Shown: positions 1 through 5,609 of the stretch, one piece after another | Position numbering within the stretch: the stretch's first letter is position 1 | Layout of the letters: the number at the start of each line of letters is the position of its first letter | Made by a program: the position numbers and the translations under genes | The notes under the pieces: generated by a model | What the model was told of the DNA's origin: nothing | Seen by the model: only the letters and a program-made list of their open reading frames with translations | The model's database searches: none | DNA from: Thermoplasmata archaeon | GTDB taxonomy: Archaea; Thermoplasmatota; Thermoplasmata; RBG-16-68-12 | Assembly: GCA_021788795.1 (NCBI GenBank) | Contig: JAJYKG010000129.1 | Location: 1-6,374 of the forward strand | DNA length: 6,374 nucleotides | Reading direction: 5' to 3'

Positions 1-2
1 AC

Positions 3-49
3 GTGGGCCCTCCGGGGCCCACCCCTTTCCTTTCCGTTTCCTCCCTTTT
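3..49 (+). terminator. Hairpin plus T/C tract, probable terminator
   Basis: GTGGGCCC (3-10) and GGGCCCAC (15-22) are perfect inverted repeats around a TCCG loop, giving an 8-bp GC stem. The following bases to about 49 are almost entirely pyrimidine with several TTT runs. On the plus strand this is a GC stem followed by a U/C-rich tract, which fits a transcription terminator. Archaeal termination depends mainly on U-tracts, so the tract may matter more than the stem. It would serve a plus-strand gene ending before the window. The U-tract is interrupted by C, so it is not a canonical run. Confidence 0.5.
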
Positions 50-133
50 CACCGCATCCCGTCTTCCCGGGGAATTGCCGCGGCTCCGCACTCGCGAAGG
101 GTTATGGAGGGCCGCCGCCATCGAGTGCCTCCG

Positions 134-138
134 GGTGA
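134..138 (+). promoter_or_regulatory. Shine-Dalgarno site of ankyrin gene
   Basis: GGTGA lies 6 nt before the ATG at 145, which is good Shine-Dalgarno complementarity and spacing. It supports that start. No AT-rich element lies about 26 nt upstream of the ATG, so this mRNA probably has a leader. A weak AT-containing patch near 100-107 (GGTTATGG) is the only promoter-like element I see, and it is not convincing. Confidence 0.5.
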
Positions 139-144
139 GGGGGC

Positions 145-813
145 ATGGGCGACGAGGAGGAGCTCTTGGCGGCCGTCCGGGCGAACGACGCCGTGAGCGT
201 GCGGACGGTCCTGGGCCGGAACCCGTTCATCGCGCGCGCGAAGACGCCGAACGGGACGATGGTCCTGACCGCGGCGTACCAGGGCGCGGAGGCGGCGCTC
301 GCCGCCCTCCTGGAGCGCGTGCAGGAGGACGAGCTCAACGTCTACGAGGCCTCGGCCCTCGGCCGCCCCGCGCGGCTCAAGACGATCCTCGGCCAGTCCC
401 GGCTCAAGGTGAACCAGCCCAACCCCGAGGGCTTCACGCCCCTCGGCCTCGCGGCCTTCTTCGGGCACGCGGACGCGGTCAAGGTGCTCCTGGACTACGG
501 CGCCACGGCCGACCTGAAGGACCAGAGCCGCTTCGGCAACACGGCCCTCGACGCCGCGGTCGCATCGAACCACGCCGACGTCGTGCGCGTCCTCCTGGCC
601 GCGGGGGCGCCGGTGAACGTGCGTGACGCATCCGGCTACACGCCCCTGCACAAGGCCGCGGGCAACGGGAACGTGGAGATTGCGCGTATGCTCGTGGAGC
701 GCGGGGCCGACGTGGCCGCCACGCGGGACGGCGGTGCCACGCCCCTGGCGGACGCGCTGGCGCAGGGGCACGCGGACGTCGCGGAGCTCCTCAAGGCGCA
801 CGGGGCGGCGTAG
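145..813 (+). CDS. Ankyrin-repeat protein
   Basis: A 222-residue protein built almost wholly of ankyrin repeats, which are helix-turn-helix protein-binding modules of about 33 residues. Repeats run at roughly residues 3-33 and 37-66 (degenerate), 65-94 (degenerate), 96-126, 130-161, 163-194 and 196-222. The clearest has the classic TPLHKAA at 166-172. Others show GFTPLGLAA, GNTALDAAV and GATPLADAL, each followed by an LL-x-x-GA type turn. There is no signal peptide, membrane helix or catalytic domain, so it is probably a cytoplasmic scaffold or binding protein. The partner is unknown. The start is an ATG with a Shine-Dalgarno site. It stands alone on its strand and converges on the aminotransferase, with stop codons 12 bp apart. 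Third codon positions are almost all G or C, which argues that the frame is truly coding. The family call is secure, but the function cannot be inferred. Confidence 0.93.
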   Translation: MGDEEELLAAVRANDAVSVRTVLGRNPFIARAKTPNGTMVLTAAYQGAEAALAALLERVQEDELNVYEASALGRPARLKTILGQSRLKVNQPNPEGFTPLGLAAFFGHADAVKVLLDYGATADLKDQSRFGNTALDAAVASNHADVVRVLLAAGAPVNVRDASGYTPLHKAAGNGNVEIARMLVERGADVAATRDGGATPLADALAQGHADVAELLKAHGAA

Positions 814-837
814 GCCGGGGACGCCTCAGAGGCGGCC
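813..837. terminator. Palindrome at convergent gene junction
   Basis: CGCCTC-A-GAGGCG (822-834) is a perfect palindrome around one base. GGCC at 813-816 can pair with GGCC at 834-837 to extend the stem past a 6-nt bulge. It covers the 12-bp gap between the ankyrin stop and the aminotransferase stop and overlaps the latter, so it could fold in transcripts from either side. No T-tract follows on either strand, so the terminator role is a guess from position. Confidence 0.3.
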
Positions 838-1986
838 GACGACCTCGCCGATGCGACGCACGGCCTCGGAGATCGTCTCGCGCGAAGCCGCGTACGAGAG
901 CCGCTGGTGGCCCGCGCCCGCCTCGCCGAACGCGCTGCCGGGGGTGACGGCCACCTTGGCCTCCTTGAGGAGCTTCTCCGCGAGCGCCGCGTCGTCCAAG
1001 GGCACGTCGAACCTGGGGAAGACGTAGAACGCGCCCGCGGGCTTGAAGCACGAGACCCGGTCCATCTTCGCGAGCTCCCTCATGACGAGGTCCCGCCGCG
1101 CGCGGAACTCGGCCACCATCTCCCGGAGCGGCTCCGTCGGACCGCGGAGGGCCGCGACGCCGGCCTTCTGCGCGAAGGCCGTGGCGCACGTGATCGAGTG
1201 CTCCTGGACCTTGGAGATCTCCTTGAAGATGGGCTTCGGGGCGACGAGCCAGCCGAGCCGCCATCCCGTCATCGAGTACGTCTTCGAGAAGCCGTTCACG
1301 GTGACCGTGCGGTCGAACATCCCGTCCAGGGAGGCGGGGGACACGTGCTCGCCCTCGTAGAGGATCTTCTCGTAGATCTCGTCGCTCACGACGACGAGGT
1401 CGTGGTCCTGCGCGAGGTCCGCGATCCCCTTCATCGCGCCGCGCGGGTAGACCGAACCCGCGGGGTTCGAGGGTGAGTTGAGCATGATGAACCGCGTCCG
1501 CGGCGTGATGAGCTCCGCGAGGTCATCCGGGTTCGGCACAAAGCCTTGCTCGTCCGCGGCGCGCACGGGGACGGGTTTCGCGCCCGCGAGGACGACCATG
1601 GGGCCGTAGGACACCCAGCCCGGGTCCGGGATGATCGCCTCGTCGCCGGGGTCGAGGAGGGCCATGCAGGTCATGAAGAGCGTGTGCTTCGTCGGCGCGA
1701 TGAGGACGTTCTCCGGCTTCGCGGGGATGCGGTTCTCCTTCACGGACTTCTCCGCGACGGCCTCGCGGAGGTCCTTGAACCCGGTGGCGGGCGTGTACTT
1801 CGTGAACCCGTCGTCGAGGGCCTTCTTCCCCGCCTGGACGATGTGCGCGGGGGTGGGAAAGTCCGGCTCGCCGATGGACAGGGAGAGGATCTTCTCGCCC
1901 CGGGCCTTCAGCTCGGTGACCATGTCGCTGATGCGGACGGTCGGCGAGGACTCGACCGAAGTCACGCGCGTCGCGAAGTGGACCAT
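826..1986 (-). CDS. PLP-dependent class I/II aminotransferase (aspartate aminotransferase-like)
   Basis: A 386-residue fold-type I aminotransferase, cytoplasmic. It transfers an amino group between an amino acid and a 2-oxo acid through pyridoxal phosphate. The N-terminus has ISDMVTELKARGEKILSLSIGEPDF, typical of the AspAT I-gamma family. YTPATGFKDLREAV is at 64-77. SPSNPAG (171-177) holds the cofactor-contacting Asn175, and SDEIY (201-205) holds the pyridine-nitrogen Asp202 and Tyr205. NGFSKTYSMTGWRLGW (231-246) carries the Schiff-base Lys235 and phosphate-binding Arg243. QRLSYAAS (361-368) carries the likely substrate-carboxylate Arg362. Length matches the family. The frame stays open upstream to 2157, but the extra 57 residues look non-coding and would overlap the divergent gene. 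The ATG at 1986 opens the conserved domain and has a TATA-like element 26 nt upstream with no Shine-Dalgarno site. Preference for aspartate, aromatic or other substrates cannot be read from sequence. Confidence 0.93.
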   Translation of the reverse strand: MVHFATRVTSVESSPTVRISDMVTELKARGEKILSLSIGEPDFPTPAHIVQAGKKALDDGFTKYTPATGFKDLREAVAEKSVKENRIPAKPENVLIAPTKHTLFMTCMALLDPGDEAIIPDPGWVSYGPMVVLAGAKPVPVRAADEQGFVPNPDDLAELITPRTRFIMLNSPSNPAGSVYPRGAMKGIADLAQDHDLVVVSDEIYEKILYEGEHVSPASLDGMFDRTVTVNGFSKTYSMTGWRLGWLVAPKPIFKEISKVQEHSITCATAFAQKAGVAALRGPTEPLREMVAEFRARRDLVMRELAKMDRVSCFKPAGAFYVFPRFDVPLDDAALAEKLLKEAKVAVTPGSAFGEAGAGHQRLSYAASRETISEAVRRIGEVVGRL

Positions 1987-2008
1987 GGGGTGCGGAAGGG
2001 ACGTTCGG

Positions 2009-2015
2009 TAGAAAA
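2009..2015 (-). promoter_or_regulatory. Weak TATA-like element, aminotransferase
   Basis: On the minus strand this reads TTTTCTA, the most AT-rich patch of the 158-bp intergenic region on that side. Its centre is about 26 nt upstream of the ATG at 1986, so transcription would begin at or next to the start codon and give a leaderless mRNA. That agrees with the lack of any Shine-Dalgarno sequence there. The C in the box makes it weak on sequence alone. The spacing, matching that of the two stronger promoters near 5540-5586, is the main support. Confidence 0.4.
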
Positions 2016-2133
2016 GGTTGACCGGAGGCGTTCCAAGCTCCCGAGCGCCGACCCGATCCCCAGGATGTCGGAGCACGTCCGCCGCCCCTCCGAGCGAAAA
2101 AGCGTCAATCCAAGGCCGCCCCTCTCGGGAGCT

Positions 2134-2140
2134 GGAGGGG
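2134..2140 (+). promoter_or_regulatory. Shine-Dalgarno site of zinc-ribbon gene
   Basis: GGAGGGG ends 4 nt before the GTG at 2145, and the GGAGG core (2134-2138) is 6 nt away. It is a strong site that fixes the GTG as the start. I find no convincing TATA element for this gene. The A-rich patch at 2094-2101 (CGAAAAAG) is the only candidate and is weak. Confidence 0.6.
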
Positions 2141-2144
2141 AATC

Positions 2145-2570
2145 GTGGAACCGGCATCTGCGCCTACGGCGGGAGAGAGAGCGGACAGCGGTCCGGGATC
2201 GGGAGCGTTGGGGACGGTACCGCTGCTCGCGCGAGGTCTGATCGCCCTAGGCGGGATCGTCGCCTTCGTGGGATTCGTGAACGTGGGCTACGGGCGTTCC
2301 CAGCCAATCCCGGTCGTGCTGGGGTTCGCGGATCTGAGCCCGGACGTCGCCGGCGGCTTCGTCGCGGTCGGAATCGGGGTGTTGATGGGGTTCCGGGGCT
2401 CCGCCGCGAAGGGGCTCGGCCCTGACGTACGCGAGACGGCTACGCGCCCGCTCCCCGCGGTATCCGGGGGGTTGGCTCCCATCCGCACGTGTCCGAACTG
2501 TGGCGTGCACACCGACCTGAACGTTTGTCCCGGGTGCGGTCACAGGGTGGACGCCTCGCCCGGGGCGTAG
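2145..2570 (+). CDS. Small two-helix membrane protein with C-terminal zinc ribbon
   Basis: A 141-residue protein of unknown function. Residues 1-24 are Ala/Gly/Ser/Pro-rich and probably disordered. Two hydrophobic helices follow at about 26-47 and 67-84, joined by a short loop. A linker leads to a C-terminal zinc ribbon at 116-134, CPNCG-x8-CPGCGHRV, with Cys116, Cys119, Cys128 and Cys131 as the four expected ligands. This layout (short membrane hairpin plus a soluble cytoplasmic zinc ribbon) recurs in many small uncharacterised archaeal proteins. The helices would anchor the ribbon at the membrane, where it could bind protein or nucleic acid, but no partner is evident. The GTG start has a strong Shine-Dalgarno site. 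The gene diverges from the aminotransferase (158 bp between starts) and converges on the polytopic membrane gene. Its codon use is less strictly GC-ending than that of its neighbours. The gene call is good, but the function is unknown. Confidence 0.8.
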   Translation: MEPASAPTAGERADSGPGSGALGTVPLLARGLIALGGIVAFVGFVNVGYGRSQPIPVVLGFADLSPDVAGGFVAVGIGVLMGFRGSAAKGLGPDVRETATRPLPAVSGGLAPIRTCPNCGVHTDLNVCPGCGHRVDASPGA

Positions 2571-2573
2571 GCG

Positions 2574-2605
2574 CCGGGGCTTCGCCTCGGGGCCGGGTAG
2601 AACCC
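2574..2605. terminator. Tandem small hairpins between convergent genes
   Basis: CCGGGGC-TTC-GCCTCGG (2574-2590, one G-U pair) and GGGT-AGA-ACCC (2595-2605) lie directly after the zinc-ribbon stop, in the 92-bp gap shared with the end of the membrane gene. Position fits bidirectional termination. No U-rich tract follows on either strand, so evidence is limited, and short GC hairpins arise easily in such DNA. Confidence 0.25.
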
Positions 2606-2662
2606 CCTTCCGACGGCGCCGCGGGGACGCACGCCCCACCGAAGACGGCCTTCTGGCGTCCC

Positions 2663-3757
2663 TCAAGCCGAGGCTGCATGCGCCTGCTTCCTGCCGATGC
2701 CAACCGCTACGGCCGTGTCCACCAGGAACGCGACGAGGGCCACGCCATTGAGCAATGCACCCCATTGCCGGATGGGTTCCGATGCAGTCCAATCCCCCGC
2801 GATCCGCATCGCGAGCCCGACGTGAAGCAGGATCAGGTGCCCGTAGAACCAAGGTCGGTACGGTAGCGGCAGCCCGAGCACGGCGGGGAAGATGATGGGC
2901 GCGTGGGCGAAGATCATGGAGATGACGAAGCCCAGGAACACCGCGTGGAGCATCGCGTCGTAGACCAAGGGGAAGGGAGCGAGCGCGGAGAGGCTCACGA
3001 AGATTCCACCGAGCCCGAGCCACACGTACCCGGGCAAGAGGGCTGCGGCGATGAACCGACTCAGTCCCTTCTGACGAATCTGGATCCTCGCGATGTCGAA
3101 CCGCAGCAGCCAGCCGGACAGTCCCAGGAGCGCAATCCCGGCCAAGACGGCTCCTGCGCCCAACTGGAACGCGGTCCATGCGGCTCCGACGATGAATGCG
3201 TCCGCGAGGAGCAGGAACGCCACGGTGGCCCCGCGCGGCAGGCGGAGCACGCGGCTCAGCTCGAGCCGCTCTCCCGCGATGATCAGCACCAGGAAGGCCA
3301 TCCACCACAGGATGACCGCGTCCAGGTCCAGGTCCGGGTAGGACGCCAGCCAGAGGACGTTTCCCGCGACCCAAGCCGCGGCGCCCAGGAGCATGACGGC
3401 CGTGGAGGGATTCGGCTGGCGGGACAGGATGACCGCGAAGAGGGCGGCCAAGACCACGCTCCCGAGGACGATGAGCAGCGGTCCGACCCAGAGCGTCGTC
3501 GCCACGAGCACCAGGGCCCCCGCCGCGGTCAGCGCGGGCGCGGCGTATCCCCATCGCTTTCCCAGCGCCGCCGCTCTCTCCACCGCGATCAGCGTGCCGA
3601 CGAAGCCGGAGACCATGAGCGGGCCGTGGGCGAGCCAGAAATCCTGCGTCAAGGTGGGCCAGGGCCATCCGACGCGGACGAGCCCGGCCCAGATTCCCAG
3701 GATGAGGGAGACGAAGGAGACGGCCAGGAGAGGCATCGCGAGGCGGCGGGAGGCCAT
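2663..3757 (-). CDS. Polytopic membrane protein, NnrS / heme-copper-oxidase-I-like
   Basis: A 364-residue integral membrane protein with about 12 hydrophobic helices (roughly 8-28, 40-62, 69-90, 92-112, 119-140, 146-164, 177-198, 200-220, 234-258, 265-294, 303-322, 333-355) and little soluble sequence. Several histidines lie in or next to helices: His44 in a FWLAHGPLMVSGF segment, His271 and His285 in a LHAVFLGFVISMIFAHAP segment, and His307 and His312 (GHLILLHVG). A conserved-looking GERLELSR is at 162-169. Helix number, size and placement of His resemble NnrS and other proteins that share the heme-copper oxidase subunit I fold and bind heme or metal. The catalytic oxidase signature HPEVY is absent, so it is not a terminal oxidase. 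NnrS-type proteins are linked to nitric oxide stress, but no denitrification gene lies nearby. The ATG is set by a strong AGGAGGT site. It lies 87 bp behind the synthetase gene and may share its transcript. An alternative is a transporter of unknown type. Confidence 0.9.
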   Translation of the reverse strand: MASRRLAMPLLAVSFVSLILGIWAGLVRVGWPWPTLTQDFWLAHGPLMVSGFVGTLIAVERAAALGKRWGYAAPALTAAGALVLVATTLWVGPLLIVLGSVVLAALFAVILSRQPNPSTAVMLLGAAAWVAGNVLWLASYPDLDLDAVILWWMAFLVLIIAGERLELSRVLRLPRGATVAFLLLADAFIVGAAWTAFQLGAGAVLAGIALLGLSGWLLRFDIARIQIRQKGLSRFIAAALLPGYVWLGLGGIFVSLSALAPFPLVYDAMLHAVFLGFVISMIFAHAPIIFPAVLGLPLPYRPWFYGHLILLHVGLAMRIAGDWTASEPIRQWGALLNGVALVAFLVDTAVAVGIGRKQAHAASA

Positions 3758-3763
3758 GGGCGG

Positions 3764-3770
3764 ACCTCCT
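3764..3770 (-). promoter_or_regulatory. Shine-Dalgarno site of membrane-protein gene
   Basis: On the minus strand this reads AGGAGGT, close to the full anti-Shine-Dalgarno complement, and it ends 6 nt before the ATG at 3757. It is the strongest ribosome-binding site in the window and fits a second cistron behind the synthetase gene, or a gene with its own leader. Confidence 0.75.
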
Positions 3771-3778
3771 CTGGGAAG

Positions 3779-3792
3779 TTCGGTGGACCGAA
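3779..3792. repeat. Palindrome upstream of membrane gene, possible operator
   Basis: TTCGGT-GG-ACCGAA has perfect 6-bp arms around a 2-bp spacer. It lies 22-35 bp before the ATG of the membrane-protein gene and 8 bp before its Shine-Dalgarno site. Short, perfect dyads at this position are often bound by dimeric regulators. It could equally form a small mRNA stem next to the ribosome-binding site. It does not match the FNR/Nnr-type TTGAT-N4-ATCAA site. No regulator gene is in view, so the role is inferred from symmetry and position. Confidence 0.35.
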
Positions 3793-3821
3793 AGAGGCTT
3801 GCCCGTACAGGTTCGGGTCTT

Positions 3822-3837
3822 GTGCCCGACCAGGCAC
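3822..3837 (-). terminator. Hairpin after synthetase stop codon
   Basis: GTGCC-CGACCA-GGCAC forms a 5-bp stem starting 7 nt after the stop codon of the synthetase gene (minus strand). It could reduce read-through into the membrane gene or mark the 3' end. No U-tract follows, so read-through seems at least as likely. Confidence 0.22.
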
Positions 3838-3844
3838 GACAGGT

Positions 3845-5518
3845 TCAGCGGTGCGCGAAGTACGCGCGGACCTCCGCATGGCTCACGTGGTCGATCCGCG
3901 CGAAGCCCACGCGCTCGAACTGGACGACGTCGTCCACCTTGAGGGAGGCCACCTCGGGCTCCGCGAGGCCGTGGGACTCGAACCCCGTGGGCATGACGAC
4001 GTGGGTCTGGACGCCGCCGTGGCTCACCCACTGGACCTTGGGGATGTCCTTGTTCTCCAGGGACACGAACGTCGCGCGGTGGTCCAGGACCACGTTGCAG
4101 AAGTCCTTGAGCCGGACCTCCTGCCCCCGGAACCGCTCGAAGTCCTCTTTGGCCACGTGGAACTTCGGCCCCACGGGGACGGTCCGCCTCCCGCGGCCCG
4201 GGAAGTCGGGATGCAGGGGCGGATGGGCCGCCTCCGTCGGCGGGAGCCCGTGGATCTCCAGGGTCACGGGTTCCGGCACGAAGAAGTACCGGTTCGCGTG
4301 CTCGTCGACGAGCTTCCGGTTCTCCGCGTAGAGGGTCTCCGCCGCGACCTCGATGTCGTTGAGGCTCAGCCCGAAGTCGAGGACGAAGTCTCGGAGGGCC
4401 GCGGGCCGGAGGCCGCGCCGGCGCAGGGACTGGAGGGACCACGTCCTCGGGTCGTCGATCCCCGTGAGGCGGCCCTCCGCGATCTCCCGCCGGTAGCGGG
4501 ACTTGGAGAGCTCGAGGTCCTTGAACCGGAGGATGCCGAAGTGGACGAAGGCGGGACGGGGCTGCACCTGGAAGAGGTCCCACAACCGCGTCTCCATCTG
4601 GTCCTCGATGACGAGGTCCTTGCCGCGAATGACGTGCGTCACGCCGAGGAGATGGTCGTCCACGGCCCAGGAGAACTCGAGCATGGGCCAGACGTGGTAC
4701 CGCGTGCCCACCCGCGGATGGTCGCGGTTCGAGACGCGGAAGAGGACGCGGTCGCGGAACGCGGGGTTCGGGTCCTGCATGTCCGTCTTGAGCCGCAGGA
4801 CCGCTCCGCCCTCCTCGTACTCGCCGTCGAGCATCGCCTTCCACATCGCGATCGTCTCGTCCGCGTCCTGGACGCGGTGCTCGCACGCCCGCCCGGCCTC
4901 GCGGTTCTTCCGCAGGGTCTCGGCGTCGCAGGTGCACGCGTACGCCGCGTCGAGCTCGAGGAGCTTCTCGGCCCACTCGTAGTGCGTCGGGATGCGGTCG
5001 CTCTTGTACACGATGTCGTGGTACGTGATGCCGAGCCAGTCCAGGCCCTCCTTGACCTGGTCGTAGGCCTCGGGGAGGACGGGCTTCTCCTCGGAGCCGA
5101 TCGTGTCGTCGAACGCGAGGATGAGCTTGCCGCCGTACCGCTTGACGTACGCGTCGTTGAGGACGAACGCGCGGGCGTTGCCGATGTGGAGCGGCCCGGA
5201 CGGGTACGGCGCGAGGCGGCCGACGACCTTCCCGTCCTCCGCCCCGGGGAGCGGCGGGAGTTCCTTCGGGCCCGTCTCGCCCTTCGGCTTCTCGAGGAGC
5301 TCCGGGGCGATCTGCGCGAGGGCGTCCTTCTGCCCCTCGGACGAGAGGGCGTTCACCTCGGCGACGACGCGCTCGACCTCGGCGGCGAGCTCTCGGGCGC
5401 GTGGCCGCAGGGAGGCGTCCTCCGCGAGGAGCTTGCCGAGGACGGCCTTCGGCTCGGCCTTGCCGCCATGGAGGACCGCGTTCTGGAGCGCGTACTTCCG
5501 CGCGGATTCGACGGGCAC
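3845..5518 (-). CDS. gltX: Glutamyl-tRNA synthetase, archaeal type
   Basis: A 557-residue cytoplasmic class I synthetase charging tRNA with glutamate. Length is normal for the archaeal form. Residues 1-95 are an alpha-helical N-terminal extension. The catalytic Rossmann fold holds the HIGH-like motif in PSGPLHIGNAR (106-116, HIGN 111-114), with LILAFDDT at 132-139 in the glutamate-binding region. CTC (195-197) and CEHR (212-215) form a C-x-C-x14-C-x-H cluster (Cys195, Cys197, Cys212, His214) like the zinc site known in E. coli GluRS. The KMSKS-like loop is LELSKSRY (335-342). From about 400 on, the sequence matches a GlnRS-like beta-barrel anticodon-binding region (PVTLEIHG, KDFCNVVLDH, VVQFERVGFARID), the archaeal/eukaryotic type. 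In archaea this enzyme usually also charges tRNA-Gln for later amidation, which is family knowledge and not seen here. The GTG start lies 26 nt from a TATA box and lacks a Shine-Dalgarno site, so the mRNA is probably leaderless. Confidence 0.97.
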   Translation of the reverse strand: MPVESARKYALQNAVLHGGKAEPKAVLGKLLAEDASLRPRARELAAEVERVVAEVNALSSEGQKDALAQIAPELLEKPKGETGPKELPPLPGAEDGKVVGRLAPYPSGPLHIGNARAFVLNDAYVKRYGGKLILAFDDTIGSEEKPVLPEAYDQVKEGLDWLGITYHDIVYKSDRIPTHYEWAEKLLELDAAYACTCDAETLRKNREAGRACEHRVQDADETIAMWKAMLDGEYEEGGAVLRLKTDMQDPNPAFRDRVLFRVSNRDHPRVGTRYHVWPMLEFSWAVDDHLLGVTHVIRGKDLVIEDQMETRLWDLFQVQPRPAFVHFGILRFKDLELSKSRYRREIAEGRLTGIDDPRTWSLQSLRRRGLRPAALRDFVLDFGLSLNDIEVAAETLYAENRKLVDEHANRYFFVPEPVTLEIHGLPPTEAAHPPLHPDFPGRGRRTVPVGPKFHVAKEDFERFRGQEVRLKDFCNVVLDHRATFVSLENKDIPKVQWVSHGGVQTHVVMPTGFESHGLAEPEVASLKVDDVVQFERVGFARIDHVSHAEVRAYFAHR

Positions 5519-5539
5519 GGACCGCCGAACCGGGTGCGG

Positions 5540-5548
5540 CTATTTAGA
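5540..5548 (-). promoter_or_regulatory. TATA box of glutamyl-tRNA synthetase gene
   Basis: On the minus strand this reads TCTAAATAG, preceded by the purine-containing CAGAAG as a possible BRE. Its centre is 26 nt upstream of the GTG at 5518, which places the transcription start at or beside the first base of the coding sequence. No Shine-Dalgarno sequence precedes the GTG. Together these indicate a leaderless transcript. Confidence 0.6.
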
Positions 5549-5553
5549 CTTCT

Positions 5554-5570
5554 GGCGGGAGGAAGCCGCC
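5554..5570. repeat. Inverted repeat between divergent TATA boxes
   Basis: GGCGG (5554-5558) and CCGCC (5566-5570) are inverted repeats with a 7-bp spacer, lying midway between the two divergent TATA boxes. It is well placed for a regulator acting on both promoters. GC-only arms of 5 bp occur often by chance in this DNA, so the support is weak. Confidence 0.2.
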
Positions 5571-5572
5571 GC

Positions 5573-5586
5573 GGGGAAACTATAAA
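5573..5586 (+). promoter_or_regulatory. BRE/TATA promoter of PKD-domain gene
   Basis: GGGGAAAC (5573-5580) followed by TATAAA (5581-5586) is a textbook archaeal BRE plus TATA pair and the clearest promoter in the window. The TATA centre is about 26 nt before the GTG at 5610, predicting a transcript starting at the start codon. A GGAGG at 5595-5599 would be a Shine-Dalgarno site 10 nt from the GTG, but it would lie upstream of the predicted transcription start and so may be coincidental. Confidence 0.65.
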
Positions 5587-5609
5587 CGACGCGCGGAGGC
5601 TGCGGGGTC

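Noticed and set aside
3..626. 207-residue plus-strand open frame over the ankyrin gene
   Set aside because: Arg/Gly/Pro-rich translation with no domain. It overlaps the ankyrin gene, whose repeats are unmistakable, in another frame.
1987..2157. N-terminal extension of the aminotransferase to a start at 2157
   Set aside because: The 57 extra residues show no family similarity and would overlap the divergent zinc-ribbon gene and its ribosome-binding site. The ATG at 1986 has a promoter-like element at the right spacing and opens the conserved domain.
1546..2241. Plus-strand open frame opposite the aminotransferase
   Set aside because: Antisense to a clearly coding gene, Arg/Gly/Asp-rich, no recognisable domain and no good start context.
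3810..3840. GGTTCGGGTC resembling a tRNA T-loop
   Set aside because: No acceptor, D or anticodon stems can be drawn around it. The resemblance is local only.
3393..4331. 312-residue plus-strand open frame opposite the membrane and synthetase genes
   Set aside because: It spans the boundary of two well-supported minus-strand genes and has Ser/Thr/Arg-rich antisense composition, so it is a shadow frame.
2247..4976. 909-residue open frame on the minus strand
   Set aside because: It runs through the zinc-ribbon, membrane and synthetase genes in another frame. Its product is Arg/Gly/Pro-rich and low in complexity, as expected for a frame artefact in GC-rich DNA.
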